This document shows, one piece after another, positions 18,121 through 27,492 of a DNA stretch of 35,879 nucleotides (position 1 is its first letter; the number at the start of each line of letters is the position of its first letter). The position numbers and the translations under genes are program-made. Origin of the DNA: Trichodesmium sp. MAG_R02 (lineage in GTDB: Bacteria > Cyanobacteriota > Cyanobacteriia > Cyanobacteriales > Microcoleaceae); contig JAKQYE010000034.1 of NCBI GenBank assembly GCA_023356605.1, positions 1 to 35,879 on the forward strand, read 5' to 3'. The notes under the pieces were generated by a model. It ran no database searches, was not told the DNA's origin, and saw nothing but the letters and a program-made list of their open reading frames with translations.

Positions 18121-18419
18121 TATTACAATTCTCTAACAAAAATAAGTATACGAAAAATTAATCAGTGAATATAAAGAAAACCATAATAGCCAGAACAACA
18201 ATTATTTTCCTTGTTACTGACTACTATCTTCGACTTTGATATATTCCCGACGTTGGGCTCATAGCAAATCCGGTTTATAAGGGAGGTTTATTAAAAGGAT
18301 AAAGCAAGAGGCAAAAGGCTTAGAAGGATTTAGACGAACTAGTTTTTCGTTACTGGATTTGGTATTGCGCAAAAATGGGGGATTCTTTAGTCCAGAAAAC
18401 CCTAACCCCAGTTTTAACA
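18121..18419. other. Intergenic interval upstream of the CpcD-domain gene
   Basis: Includes ATTCCCGACGTTGGGCT (18243), a variant of the CTCCCGACGCTG word seen next to TnpB debris at 7146 and 28817. No gene is recognised. Confidence 0.3.
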
Positions 18420-18515
18420 TATAGTCATTTTAATAAAGAATTGAGACAAGTATTTCTTGCTATAACTCGCGTTTGGTGCAGAAAAAGTTTTCCATCTCTT
18501 TTTGAAATGACTATA
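18420..18515. mobile_element. 96-bp palindromic element, family B copy 2
   Basis: TATAGTCATTTTAATAAAGA at one end and TCTTTTTGAAATGACTATA at the other; core AACTCGCGTTTGGTGCAGAA. It is almost identical to the copies at 28287 and 32742. Confidence 0.88.
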
Positions 18516-18694
18516 AGTCATATCCTCCTCCCGTTATGAAAGCTCCTAGACGCTCTAGTCACACATTAGTGGTATCAGTATTTCAGTACTGAAAAAGTAC
18601 ATATTGAACCACCCGGAGCTCTCCACACACAATGTCTGGCAATCCCTATGCCACAAGCCTTTTCAAGAGAGGCTAGGACTTTAGGGTAGTGGAG

Positions 18695-19489
18695 TTATAC
18701 TAACTCAGTAATCTTAACAATTTTGCCACCACTTTTGTGAATATTGCGAACTTGTTGGTTCATTTGAGAATAGGTAACAACCCTTTCTCTTTTTCCACGA
18801 CGATTTACCCTGGCATCACCAGTACGGGAGAAAAACTCAATCAGGAAAGATTTAGATGTATTGCTGTAAGCTGCTCCGTTACCAACTGCTGGTGCTTTGA
18901 TTGGAGTTGCTAAATTAGCGGCTAAAGAGGAAATTAACTTGGCACTGTTATCCCGATCGCTTGTAGCAGAGCCTCGCAATAAAGAAAACATCCGATTGAA
19001 GCCTTCTGTTTTTATTCCGGCTTGAGAGACAATGCTACGAGGATAAGGAACCATATTTTCCCCAAAACTGTCCAGATACTCATTACTATCGAGATAACTA
19101 TCAATTTCTGCTACATATCCCCCTTCGTTATAAATTCTGACGTGCTCACTAATTTCCGACTGATCTTGAGGTGCACGACCTAACAAATGTTTAAAATTCA
19201 GTTCAATAAACCGATACTGAGGAGATTTATAAAGGAATAAAGACTGATATAAAGAAGATTGTGCTACCATTCTAACAAAGCGACGAACAGTAATTGAGCT
19301 GTTTCTTAACATTGCCTCTGCACTATCAAGCCGTTGACTATCCATTATATATTCATTTCCCAGTACCTGCTTATATACTGCACGAATGATAGTTTGTAAG
19401 TATTCCTCAGTACAATTGGGACGCAATTCTAGGGGACTAACCTCAAAGTAATCCAATCCTAGACTTGCTGACATGACTAAATTGCCCAT
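18695..19489 (-). CDS. Phycoerythrin-associated rod linker (CpeC/CpeD/CpeE type), linker 2
   Basis: Connects phycoerythrin hexamers inside phycobilisome rods. It is 264 residues long. The N-terminal PBS-linker domain (about residues 20-160) has the family blocks [47 protein letters not shown] and [20 protein letters not shown]; the C-terminal CpcD domain (about 212-264) ends [20 protein letters not shown]. The start is fixed by a strong ribosome site (AGGAGG) 8 bases before the ATG. It lies 59 bases downstream of its paralogue and is probably co-transcribed. An 80-base stretch is identical to that paralogue. CpeC, CpeD and CpeE cannot be told apart from sequence memory alone. Confidence 0.9.
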   Translation of the reverse strand: MGNLVMSASLGLDYFEVSPLELRPNCTEEYLQTIIRAVYKQVLGNEYIMDSQRLDSAEAMLRNSSITVRRFVRMVAQSSLYQSLFLYKSPQYRFIELNFKHLLGRAPQDQSEISEHVRIYNEGGYVAEIDSYLDSNEYLDSFGENMVPYPRSIVSQAGIKTEGFNRMFSLLRGSATSDRDNSAKLISSLAANLATPIKAPAVGNGAAYSNTSKSFLIEFFSRTGDARVNRRGKRERVVTYSQMNQQVRNIHKSGGKIVKITELV

Positions 19490-19548
19490 AAATTCCTCCT
19501 GATATGATTGGTTTAATATACATACTATAGTAAAGTAAATAAAAAACG

Positions 19549-20343
19549 CTATACCAACTCGGTAACACTGATAATTTTACCACCTTGTTGGTGAATTCCC
19601 TTAAATGTGGGAGACAACTGACTAAAATCAACAATCCATTCCCGTTTACTTAAATGGTTTAAGAGAGCATTAGTTGTTGCCGTAGAAAATTGAACCCGAA
19701 AACGCTTGCTTGTACTATCAGCAGCCGCTCCATTGCCAACCGCTGGTGCTTTGATTGGAGTTGCTAAATTAGCGGCTAAAGAGGAAATTAACTTGGCACT
19801 GTTATCCCGATCGCTTGTAGCCGGACCTCTTAATAACGAAAACGTCCGATTGAAACTTTCTGTCTTCATCCCACGTCGGCTCATGATATGACGAGGATAA
19901 GGAACAATATCTTCCCCAAAACTGTCGATATACTCATTACTATCAAGATAAGAATCTATTTCTGCATCGTATCCCTGCTCGCGATATATCAAAACGTGCT
20001 CATCAATTTCTGCTTGGTCTAGAGGAGCACGGCCTAAAAGGTGTTTAAAGTTGAGTTCAATAAATCGGTTTTGGGAAGAACTATGAAAGAATAGAGATTG
20101 ATACAAAGGGGATTTGGCCACAATTCTGACAAACTCACGTACATTAACAGATCCATTTCTCAACAGAGCTTCTGGACTGTCGAGACGTTGGCTTTCCATT
20201 ATATGTTCGTTCCCTAATACCTGTTTATAGACTCCTCGAATGACAGTTTGTAAGTCGTCCTCTGTATAATTAGAACGCAACTCTAATGGTTCAACTTCAA
20301 AAGCATCTAATCCTAGAGTTGCTGATAAGGCTAAATTGCCCAT
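19549..20343 (-). CDS. Phycoerythrin-associated rod linker (CpeC/CpeD/CpeE type), linker 1
   Basis: The same 264-residue architecture as the next gene: PBS-linker domain ([68 protein letters not shown]) then a CpcD domain with [14 protein letters not shown] at the end. The ribosome site GTAAGGAG precedes the ATG. It is the first gene of the minus-strand linker unit and is divergent from cpeB across 494 bases, the usual arrangement when linkers and cpeBA respond to the same regulator. The CpcD halves of the two linkers differ far more than the PBS-linker halves, so they may occupy different rod positions (inference). Confidence 0.9.
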   Translation of the reverse strand: MGNLALSATLGLDAFEVEPLELRSNYTEDDLQTVIRGVYKQVLGNEHIMESQRLDSPEALLRNGSVNVREFVRIVAKSPLYQSLFFHSSSQNRFIELNFKHLLGRAPLDQAEIDEHVLIYREQGYDAEIDSYLDSNEYIDSFGEDIVPYPRHIMSRRGMKTESFNRTFSLLRGPATSDRDNSAKLISSLAANLATPIKAPAVGNGAAADSTSKRFRVQFSTATTNALLNHLSKREWIVDFSQLSPTFKGIHQQGGKIISVTELV

Positions 20344-20663
20344 ATTTTTCTCCTTACTCCTTATATTATAATTTTTTTGGGAAAATTTAAGAAAATTTAA
20401 AGAAACCAGAAATTTCTAGTTCTCTCAAACTTAAGGAGCTACAGCAGTTTCCAATTGGGTGAGCCACAAAATCTCAACTTCCGTAACACTCCCCATCCTA
20501 CTTGTCCAAGGTAGGCATTTATGGCCCATAAATTGCCGACATGAAATCCGCATTACTTTAGTTTCAACTACTGTCATCTATGAGTAGTTGACAATTTTTC
20601 TAATGACTAGATTAAAGTGTTTAGATCGTATCATACTATTATTGGCAGTTTATGAGAAACAAA
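20344..20663. other. Divergent control region between linkers and cpeBA
   Basis: The 494-base gap 20344-20837 separates the linker operon from cpeB. The linker side contains a TATAAT on the minus strand at 20365-20370, only about 22 bases from the ATG, so its status as a promoter is doubtful. Confidence 0.4.
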
Positions 20664-20710
20664 TTGTTACAATTATTTATTTTGTTACAAAACATTAATT
20701 ACTTTATAAT
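20664..20710 (+). promoter_or_regulatory. Candidate cpeBA promoter with paired TTGTTAC sites
   Basis: TTGTTA at 20682 and TATAAT at 20705 are separated by 17 bases, giving a consensus-like sigma70 promoter and a leader of about 120 bases. A second TTGTTACAA lies 18 bases upstream at 20664, and each site is a near palindrome (TTGT-T-ACAA). In Fremyella the cpeBA promoter carries direct TTGTTA repeats implicated in regulator binding, from memory. The repeat here could be the counterpart. Confidence 0.6.
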
Positions 20711-20783
20711 AATCAAAGACAAGGCGGGACTTTAACCTTTATATTGTTTCCGAGGGTTTAAATTAAGTAAACCGAATAATTAG

Positions 20784-21377
<594 letters not shown>

Positions 21378-21431
21378 AGCTAAATAATTTTTCGTTCATA
21401 TATTCATTTTTTTGTGCTTTATCAATTTTAA

Positions 21432-21938
<507 letters not shown>

Positions 21939-21982
21939 TAATAGGTCTGTCTCAAATGAGAATAAAATAAGAACTCTTGATG

Positions 21983-22051
21983 AGTGAAGGACTTTGTAGC
22001 CTGTTACTTGACTGGAACAGTTAAATAATAGACTCAGATTCCTTCACTGAT
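21983..22051 (+). other. Structured spacer between cpeA and the ankyrin gene
   Basis: AGTGAAGGA (about 21984) pairs with TCCTTCACT (about 22041), closing a loop of about 50 bases that itself contains CTGTT...AACAG. There is no U tract, so this looks like an RNA processing or attenuation structure rather than a simple terminator. Confidence 0.4.
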
Positions 22052-22079
22052 TAAGGAGTGTTTTTGAAGAGAGGATTGA

Positions 22080-22379
22080 ATGAGTACTACTGAGGAACTT
22101 AATGAAGCCCTTTTGCAAGCCAGTAAAAAAGGGAATCTAGAATTAGTTAAATCCTTAATTGCACAGGGTGCTGATGTTAATGTCAAAGACAAGGAAAATG
22201 CTACTTCTTTAATGAGGGCAGTATCACGTAACTACGAAGGAGTAGTCAAGGAGTTGCTGGAGAAAGGGGCAGATGTCAATGCAGTAAATGATTGGGGCTA
22301 TAGTCCTTTAAAATATAGCCAAAAACTTAATTTCAAAAAAATGGAAAATATACTTCGGGAAGCTGGGGCCACTGATTAG
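22080..22379 (+). CDS. Short ankyrin-repeat protein downstream of cpeBA
   Basis: Encodes 99 residues with about three ankyrin repeats: NEALLQASKKGNLELVKSLI, ATSLMRAVSRNYEGVVKELL and GYSPLKYSQKLNFKKMENIL. It has no membrane or secretion signal. The ribosome site AGAGAGGA lies 4-11 bases before the ATG, and the gene lies 141 bases after cpeA on the same strand, so it may be the distal gene of the cpeBA transcript. It resembles the ankyrin protein at 16012 in size class and motif. Binding to phycoerythrin subunits, lyases or linkers is a reasonable guess; nothing in the sequence proves it. Confidence 0.82.
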   Translation: MSTTEELNEALLQASKKGNLELVKSLIAQGADVNVKDKENATSLMRAVSRNYEGVVKELLEKGADVNAVNDWGYSPLKYSQKLNFKKMENILREAGATD

Positions 22380-22421
22380 CAATAACAGGATTTACGACAA
22401 ATATTAAATCATACACTATTT

Positions 22422-22451
22422 GTAGGGGGTTAACGGTCGTTGACCCCCTAC
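22422..22451. terminator. GC-rich stem-loop after the ankyrin gene
   Basis: GTAGGGGGTTAACG and CGTTGACCCCCTAC form a 14-base stem with one mismatch and a 2-base loop, 43 bases after the stop. No U run follows, so it may be a processing site or a dispersed palindrome. Confidence 0.45.
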
Positions 22452-22946
22452 TATATGCAGTTGATTTAAAAAAGTTTTGATAACCCTGGGTATTACATAG
22501 TTTAAAGATTGCTGTAGTGGTAAGCGCAAAAAACTTCTAAAAGCCAAACTCTTTCTGAGGTCTTTTTCGCCGGAGTAATAAACTGTTTTTGTAGCTCAGA
22601 ATTAGTTGGTTTTTTCTTTCAAGGTTTGTACTTTCCAGCAGAGGAAGCTAGACTATCATTCTAGACAACATCCCCCGCTTATGGGCCAGGGCTTTTTCAT
22701 TCTCCAAAATTAGTAGTCAATTTTTGGATAAAAATTATGTTTTTTCCTCCCTAATATTACTCAATTCTAATTTTATTGATTCTGATTTTTCCGGAAAACA
22801 ACTTTCTCTATTTTTTGAGCTTAAAAACTTAAGCTCATGCTTTTTAAACAATATATTATCGTTTTATTCTCATTTTTTATCCGATTTTTTTTACTCAAAA
22901 CATATTTTTATTGTCTATTTAAGTAGAGCATGCTAAAATTTTCTCC
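22452..22946. other. AT-rich interval with a dispersed repeat
   Basis: Bases 22677-22697 carry a CCCGCTTATGGG-type word shared with 23625 and 25943. A 70-codon open frame (22724-22936) is dominated by Phe, Leu and Ser from T-rich DNA and is not credible. Confidence 0.4.
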
Positions 22947-23523
22947 CAATTATTTCCTAACCAATATATTCCTTGTTTTATTGAGTCAAAACCAAAACTT
23001 CGCTAAACATTCATAATTATTGTGTACAAAAGTGAAAGATTTCGAGCTGCTTGTAGTTCTCTTATCTTTGATTTATCTTCATTAAAAATCACATCTTTTA
23101 CCCAATGTACTTGATTTTCTATACCCTGATACTGTTACTAACATATTTTGTCCGTTTTGTTCATAATTGGTCAAGGTATTTTTTAAACTTTTCCCATCAA
23201 CTGCAATCCAATCCTCTTGATGCTCTGAATAATTAGCTGATATTATTTCATCAAAAAATAATTGTATCTCTCCCAAACAAAACTCCCATCATAACTCTCC
23301 TAATCGTACTATATGAAGGTAATTTTTTTGAGGGTATATTTAATATATTTATTAGTTTCTCCTGATTGTTCTTACTAAACATTTCTATTTGTTTATAACT
23401 ACTATTGCCTGTTAAAATACTTAAGACTATTATGCTTAATACTACCCAAATTTCATGTCTTTTACCCTGAGTTTGACGGAAGTCCTTGACTTTTTTCAAC
23501 CTCTCAAATATAGTATTAATCAT
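22947..23523 (-). pseudogene. ISAs1-family transposase, decayed
   Basis: The minus-strand ATG at 23523 gives MINTIFERLKKVKDFRQTQG KRHEIWVVLSIIVLSILTGN, the H-repeat/ISAs1 N-terminus. It continues as PSYSTIRRVM, then after a frameshift EDWIAVDGKSLKNTL (catalytic aspartate). A large internal deletion follows before the C-terminal piece SKIRELQAARNLSLLYTIIM and FGFDSIKQGIYWL at 22947-23060. The second catalytic segment is missing. It is dead, and lies between the ankyrin gene and the broken CpeY-like gene. Confidence 0.82.
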
Positions 23524-23611
23524 AATGTATTTAAAATAAAAGTTAAGTGCTATTTTTTGATTTTATCAAAAAAAAGAGCGCTTTTATTTTTTTTGCGATT
23601 GCTCGATCTGG

Positions 23612-23655
23612 AAAAAGCCCTGCTTATGGGCGAGGCTTTAAACCCAATTTTTCGG
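23612..23655. repeat. Dispersed repeat next to the broken CpeY-like gene
   Basis: The reverse complement reads ACCGAAAAATTGGGTTTAAA then GCCTCGCCCATAAGC, nearly identical to 25918-25955 just after cpeT. The inverted pair thus brackets the lyase segment 23660-25917. Confidence 0.7.
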
Positions 23656-23910
23656 TAAAATAAATCAGATTATCAATTTTTTTAAGCCAGCGCAATATTC
23701 ATGCCCGCCGAGGAGCAATTAAAGATTTGATGGACTTAAAATATTATGCTGGTATTCCCAACATTGGTATGGCTCCAGTTTCTCAATCATTCAAATTTGG
23801 AAGAATGCGGTTTTTAACTGACTAAGGAATAAAATCAGGAAAATTGACCTTTACAGAAATTGAATCAAGTTTTGATTTGGCATTATGGGATAATCCTCAA
23901 GATATAAACA

Positions 23911-24007
23911 TATAGTCATTTCAAAAAGAGATGGAAAACTTTTTCTGCACCAAACGCGAGTTATAGAAAGAAATACTTGTCTCAATTCTTTATTAAAACA
24001 ACTATAG
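23911..24007. mobile_element. Family B palindromic element, copy 3 (inside the CpeY-like pseudogene)
   Basis: TATAGTCATTTCAAAAAGAG to TTAAAACAACTATA, with core CAAACGCGAGTTATAG. It separates NPQDI from YEYSEKPSLE of the lyase remnant. Confidence 0.85.
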
Positions 24008-24338
24008 CTTATGAATATTCTGAAAAGCCCAGCCTAGAAAAAGTAATTAAATAACTTTATAATACTGATTTTGGCCATTATTATCGGGCCAAGTAAATTG
24101 ATGCTAGAATTCTATCTAGATGCAGGAGATCGGGAGGATGTCAATGATACACTAGAAAATCTAGGGGACAAATTTGCTAAGTCTCGAATTCCTGCTGCTA
24201 TTTCCCTTGGCTTTTTGGTGATCAACGAGGGATTCCTCACTTAAAAGCTTGCTTTAACACAAAAGTTGGGGAATTTAAGTATGCTTGTTTAGTTGCCTTA
24301 GACTGTTTAGGAGATGATAGTGGGAGAGCATAAATTTG

Positions 24339-24458
24339 AGAGATGCGGTCGGGTAAGACCCGTGAATGCTTGTGGATGAGTAACCGCCGACGGCCTCAGT
24401 TGAAGCAGGAAGTAAACATTAAAATGTCACATTATAACGCTTTATATCGGTTTTCTAA
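24339..24458 (+). mobile_element. 120-bp insertion resembling a TnpB gene end
   Basis: Flanked by the 12-base direct repeat AGCATAAATTTG (24327-24338 and 24459-24470). Inside, one frame reads PVNACG-VTADGLS, where NACG is the motif that follows the zinc finger in many cyanobacterial TnpB proteins. A 12-base duplication is not typical of IS200/IS605, so the mechanism is unclear. Confidence 0.5.
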
Positions 24459-24560
24459 AGCATAAATTTGTGTGTCTGATTCAGATTGGGTAATTCGAGC
24501 TAAGGCCCAAAGCTCTAGCCGAGAAACTTTATCTCAACTTAGTTAATTCATCAACTATTT

Positions 24561-25220
24561 ATGGTAACTGTAGACATATATCAACAATTAAAAAATAAAA
24601 ATCCTGTTTTACGACAAAGAGCGATGAGCAAAATTGTCGAAGAACCCACCAGTGAAACAATTCCCCAGTTAATCAAGATTTTATCAGATGAAAATCCTAG
24701 TTACCGTCTAGGAGCTACCCAAGCTTTAACAGTGATTGGTATACCAGCAATTCCTGCTTTAGCTGAACAACTGACTAGCAATGACAATGATCAAGTTCGA
24801 GCTTCCTGCGTCCAAGCTTTTTCGGAAATTGCTCGTTTCTTCTCTCGAGATTATCCTGGAGAGACTTTCCCTCAAGTTGCCATTGATGCTTTGCAAAAAG
24901 CTCTCAATGACCCTAATTCTGCCATTCAAGTTGCTGCCACTGGTGCCCTGGGAACAATTGGTAAACCTGCTCTAGATATTCTTCTATCAGCTTTAAATAC
25001 AGAAGATATTGCACTGCGTCTTTCGGTAATTCAGGCGATCGTATCTTTAAACGTCTTAAAAGGTCCTGAAGATGACCCCAAAACCATAGAGGACTATGAT
25101 CGAATAGCTAATCTATTATCTAAAATTGCCGAAGATGAAACGGTGGATTCTTATGTTCGTGAAACAGCTAAAACAGCTTTGACTCGCATGGCAGCCTCAA
25201 AGGTAAAAATGCGTCATTAA
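24561..25220 (+). CDS. F-type HEAT-repeat bilin lyase subunit (CpcF/CpeZ/CpeF group)
   Basis: Encodes 219 residues of PBS-lyase HEAT repeats: YQQLKNKNPVLRQRAMSKIV, SYRLGATQALTVIGIPAIPA, QVRASCVQAFSEIARFFSRD, AIQVAATGALGTIGKPALDI, ending DSYVRETAKTALTRM. Size and order match the small partner (F/Z type) of E/F lyases, which work as heterodimers with an E/Y-type partner or as chaperones. Next to it lies a dead CpeY-like E partner, and cpeT starts 66 bases downstream in the same direction, probably one transcript. It is distinct from the CpeZ-like protein at 27493. Its present partner and target cysteine are unknown; it may now pair with the CpeY at 13062 or act on CpeB with CpeT (inference). 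Confidence 0.8.
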   Translation: MVTVDIYQQLKNKNPVLRQRAMSKIVEEPTSETIPQLIKILSDENPSYRLGATQALTVIGIPAIPALAEQLTSNDNDQVRASCVQAFSEIARFFSRDYPGETFPQVAIDALQKALNDPNSAIQVAATGALGTIGKPALDILLSALNTEDIALRLSVIQAIVSLNVLKGPEDDPKTIEDYDRIANLLSKIAEDETVDSYVRETAKTALTRMAASKVKMRH

Positions 25221-25286
25221 TTGATTTAGGTATTCAAACTAAAAAACTTGTAATTGGCAAGAGTATAAAACAAACTTTTTTTTGTT

Positions 25287-25916
25287 ATGATAAGTTCAAA
25301 TCTCAAAACACAAGAAAATACTAGTCAGGCTATTACCTTATCCCGTTGGTTGGCTGGTGAATATAGTAGTGTCAAATACACTTTAGAAATTCCCCGAACT
25401 AATCCTCACATTCGTATCTTTTTCCGCCCCTTACCTTACATTTTTTTTGGAGGACTCGGTTTTTATTCTGAGCAAATATACGATCATGATCCTTGGCATC
25501 CTCATCATCAAAATGTACAACGAATTATTCCTCAAGGGGATAATGTTAGGGTCGAAAATTATGCCCTTAAAGATCCAGATTTGCATACAGGGGCAGGACA
25601 AGATTTGGAAATTCTGGCAACCGTTACTCCTGAAAGCCTTGAAATTCGTGAAGGGTGTGCGATCATTTTCAAACGTCAAGGAGATACTTTTGTAGGGGGA
25701 GTTGAACCTGGTAATAAGTGTTTAATTCCTCGTCGGGATGGTTCAATGACTTATTTAGTGAGTGAAGTAGAAGTCACTCAAAAAACCTGGATTAGCAGAG
25801 ATACAGGTTATGATGTCAATACTCATGAAAAAGTCTGGGGGTCAACTAATGGCCTGTTGAAATTTGATAAGATACAAGACTTTTCTGATGAAATTCCTGA
25901 TATTTCTATTCTTTAG
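25287..25916 (+). CDS. cpeT: CpeT: T-type phycobilin lyase (CpcT/CpeT family)
   Basis: T-type lyases fold as a lipocalin-like barrel and attach bilins to the C-terminal beta cysteine (Cys165 in family numbering; CpcT in phycocyanin, CpeT in phycoerythrin). The 209-residue protein has LARWLAGEYSS-like ITLSRWLAGEYSSVKYTLEI, then IRIFFRPLPYIFFGGLGFYS EQIYDHDPWHPHHQNVQRII, ENYALKDPDLHTGAGQDLEI and GNKCLIPRRDGSMTYLVSEV (each block given separately), all characteristic. Its location next to phycoerythrin genes supports CpeT over CpcT. The expected substrate here is CpeB Cys160. It is preceded by the F-type lyase gene at 66 bases. Confidence 0.9.
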   Translation: MISSNLKTQENTSQAITLSRWLAGEYSSVKYTLEIPRTNPHIRIFFRPLPYIFFGGLGFYSEQIYDHDPWHPHHQNVQRIIPQGDNVRVENYALKDPDLHTGAGQDLEILATVTPESLEIREGCAIIFKRQGDTFVGGVEPGNKCLIPRRDGSMTYLVSEVEVTQKTWISRDTGYDVNTHEKVWGSTNGLLKFDKIQDFSDEIPDISIL

Positions 25917-25917
25917 A

Positions 25918-25960
25918 CCGAAAAATTGGGTTTCAAGCCTCGCCCATAAGCGGACGACTT
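25918..25960. repeat. Dispersed repeat after cpeT
   Basis: ACCGAAAAATTGGGTTTCAA then GCCTCGCCCATAAGCGG; the inverted counterpart is at 23612-23655. Confidence 0.7.
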
Positions 25961-25993
25961 TTTAGTTATTTTATCGAAATATGTTATCATGTT

Positions 25994-26164
25994 CAGGACT
26001 TACGCAGGTACCCTATATATAGGCTACTGTCATATTGAAAGGTTTTTTGAATAAAAATAGTTAGGCGGTCGCGGAGGGTGGTGGAGGGCTGTATCCCATA
26101 AAGCAAAGCGTGAAGATCGTCAAAATTTTCATGCACTATATATAGCGGCTTTGGGTTTGTCCTG
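25994..26164. mobile_element. Family E element, uninterrupted copy (171 bp)
   Basis: Left end CAGGACTTACGCAGG; right end TTTGGGTTTGTCCTG (reverse complement CAGGACAAACCCAAA). The interior matches 4900-4938 plus 5593-5724. The shared CAGGACTTAC end also links it to the family C elements. Confidence 0.65.
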
Positions 26165-26307
26165 ATGTTGTTAGCTTAAAAGTATGGTTACAGCAGTTTT
26201 CATATTGGTAGACAACAGTAGGGACGTTGCATGCAACGTCCCTACAAGGTTTTGGTTATGGCGATGTAGTTCATCAATTTAAAAAGCGCTATATGGAAGC
26301 TAGGTTT
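26165..26307. other. Interval with a short inverted repeat
   Basis: GTAGGGACGTTGCATGCAACGTCCCTAC (26218-26245) contains a nearly perfect palindrome, GTAGGGACGTTGCA / TGCAACGTCCCTAC, 14 bases per arm without a loop. It is a GC-rich cruciform-type repeat of unknown role. Confidence 0.6.
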
Positions 26308-26400
26308 TATAGTCATTTTAATTTAGATTGAGACAAATATTTCTTGCTATAACTAAATTTCAGCAGAAAAAGTTTTCGATTCTTATTTGAAATGACTATA
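26308..26400. mobile_element. Family B palindromic element, copy 4
   Basis: TATAGTCATTTTAATTTAG to TTTGAAATGACTATA; the core is diverged (ACTAAATTTCAGCAGAAAA). Confidence 0.8.
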
Positions 26401-26686
26401 GTTTCGTTAATATCCAACACTGGGACAAAAATACCGAGAGCGCCAAGAGAGCCCATGACTACGTCTTAAATACTGACATAACTTACAAAGTAAAATATCT
26501 GGTTTTTGTTGAATTTACTGCGCTCATTAAAAAATCAAAATTATTCTCAATTTTTGTCTTTGGCCATCCTCCATATCGTTTTGGATTCACACCTCCTGTG
26601 TTCTGATAATGCCGTAATAAATTACGGACAAAAGTCAAAGGTTCCTTGAAATCTTTGTGCTATTTGACGTTGAGTACCTTCTTGAT
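26401..26686. other. Non-coding interval
   Basis: No supported gene. On the minus strand there are scraps such as QDGTQRQIAQ that may be transposase debris, too short to call. Confidence 0.3.
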
Positions 26687-26775
26687 CAGGACTTACGAAA
26701 AGGCACTAACTGTAGTGTAAATATTAAGATAATTATCAAAAATACACTATATATAGCAGTACTGCGTAAGTCCTG
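26687..26775. mobile_element. Family C element, copy 2 (89 bp)
   Basis: CAGGACTTACGAA on the left and TGCGTAAGTCCTG on the right. The interior matches 14759-14851. TTGAT lies on both sides, which may be a target duplication here but is not seen at copy 1. Confidence 0.8.
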
Positions 26776-26860
26776 TTGATTTTGATAGGCTCTAATCACA
26801 CAAAGACGTAAATCTGGTGAATATGGTCTGGCCATTTCTGGTAATAGCGATCGCTCTAGA

Positions 26861-26953
26861 TATAATCATTTTAAATAAGAACGAGATATTTTTTAGCCTG
26901 AAACACTTTCATAGAAAAAAAAACTTGCCTTAATCTAAAGTTAAACGACTATA
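26861..26953. mobile_element. Family B element, copy 5 (diverged)
   Basis: Starts TATAATCATTTTAAATAAG and ends AACGACTATA; the interior has drifted strongly. The oldest-looking copy. Confidence 0.6.
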
Positions 26954-26999
26954 ACTATTTTCTCTTTAGTCACATTTTACACTTTTGTGGTTCACTCAT

Positions 27000-27405
27000 A
27001 TGAAAAGTGCTTTAACTAACTCATTATCCAATAAAACTCAAAGATCGAAACAATATAAAAAAGCTAGAGTGAGAGTAGCTAAATTTCATGCCAAGTTAGT
27101 AGATTAAAGGACAGATTTTCAACATAAATTATCTACTAAAATAATTCATCAAAACCCAACAGTTGTTGTCAAAGTATGACATATTTATAGAATGCTTAAA
27201 AACCGCAAATTATCCAGAGCAATTTCTGATTTGGGTAGGAGACAATTCCGGATACTTTGAGAATAGATTTGTAGGAAAATACAGTAGTAATTTTCGAGTT
27301 ATTAGTCCCTGGTAACCAACCTCTCAAATTTGATTATCTTGTGGATTTCAAGGTTGGAAATCAGACCTTTCTCGATTGCACATTCAAGAATGATAATAGA
27401 TTTTT
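27000..27405 (+). pseudogene. IS200/IS605 TnpB (OrfB) fragment
   Basis: Reads MKSALTNSLSNKTQRSKQYK KARVRVAKFHAKLVD, stop, RTDFQHKLSTKIIHQNPTVV, then KNRKLSRAISDLGRRQFRIL, NRFVGKYSSNFRVISPWYQP and the first half of a zinc finger (CGFQGWKSDLS). These are the wedge/RuvC-region and zinc-finger blocks of TnpB, an RNA-guided nuclease of IS200/IS605 elements. Stops, a frameshift and the missing N-terminus and last aspartate region show it is dead. It lies between cpeT and cpeZ. Confidence 0.82.
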
Positions 27406-27492
27406 AACTGTACATATATTCAGGAAAGAGTTATGGAAAATATCTACTTTTGGATTTTATTATTCCTAATTGTGCAACACCAAAAAGTTAAT

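Larger units (their letters stand above)
23676..24543 (+). pseudogene. Second CpeY-like (E-type) bilin lyase, decayed
   Basis: The translation RNIHARRGAIKDLMDLKYYAGIPNIG (broken here for length: RNIHARRGAIKDLM, DLKYYAGIPNIG) aligns with CpeY NVNARRGCIQDLIDVKYYKS. Next come TEIESSFDLALWDNPQDI, YEYSEKPSLEKVIK, LYNTDFGHYYRAK, then KFAKSRIPAAISLGFL, GIPHLKACFNTKVGEFKYAC and the tail SDSDWVIRAKAQ. Identity to the intact CpeY looks close to half, so it is a different paralogue (CpeY/MpeY/MpeZ group), not a recent copy. The N-terminal half is gone, about 45 codons are missing internally, stops and shifts occur, and two insertions split it (23911-24007 and 24339-24458). It lies just upstream of an intact F-type gene. 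Confidence 0.8.

Noticed and set aside
18540-18690. Possible TnpB tail (KACGIGIARHCVWRAPGG on the minus strand)
   Set aside because: Only an ACG triplet matches, with no zinc finger or LKQE-type end, so it was left unannotated.
22724-22936. 70-codon plus-strand open frame
   Set aside because: Composition is Phe/Leu/Ser from T-rich DNA, with no family resemblance or ribosome site.
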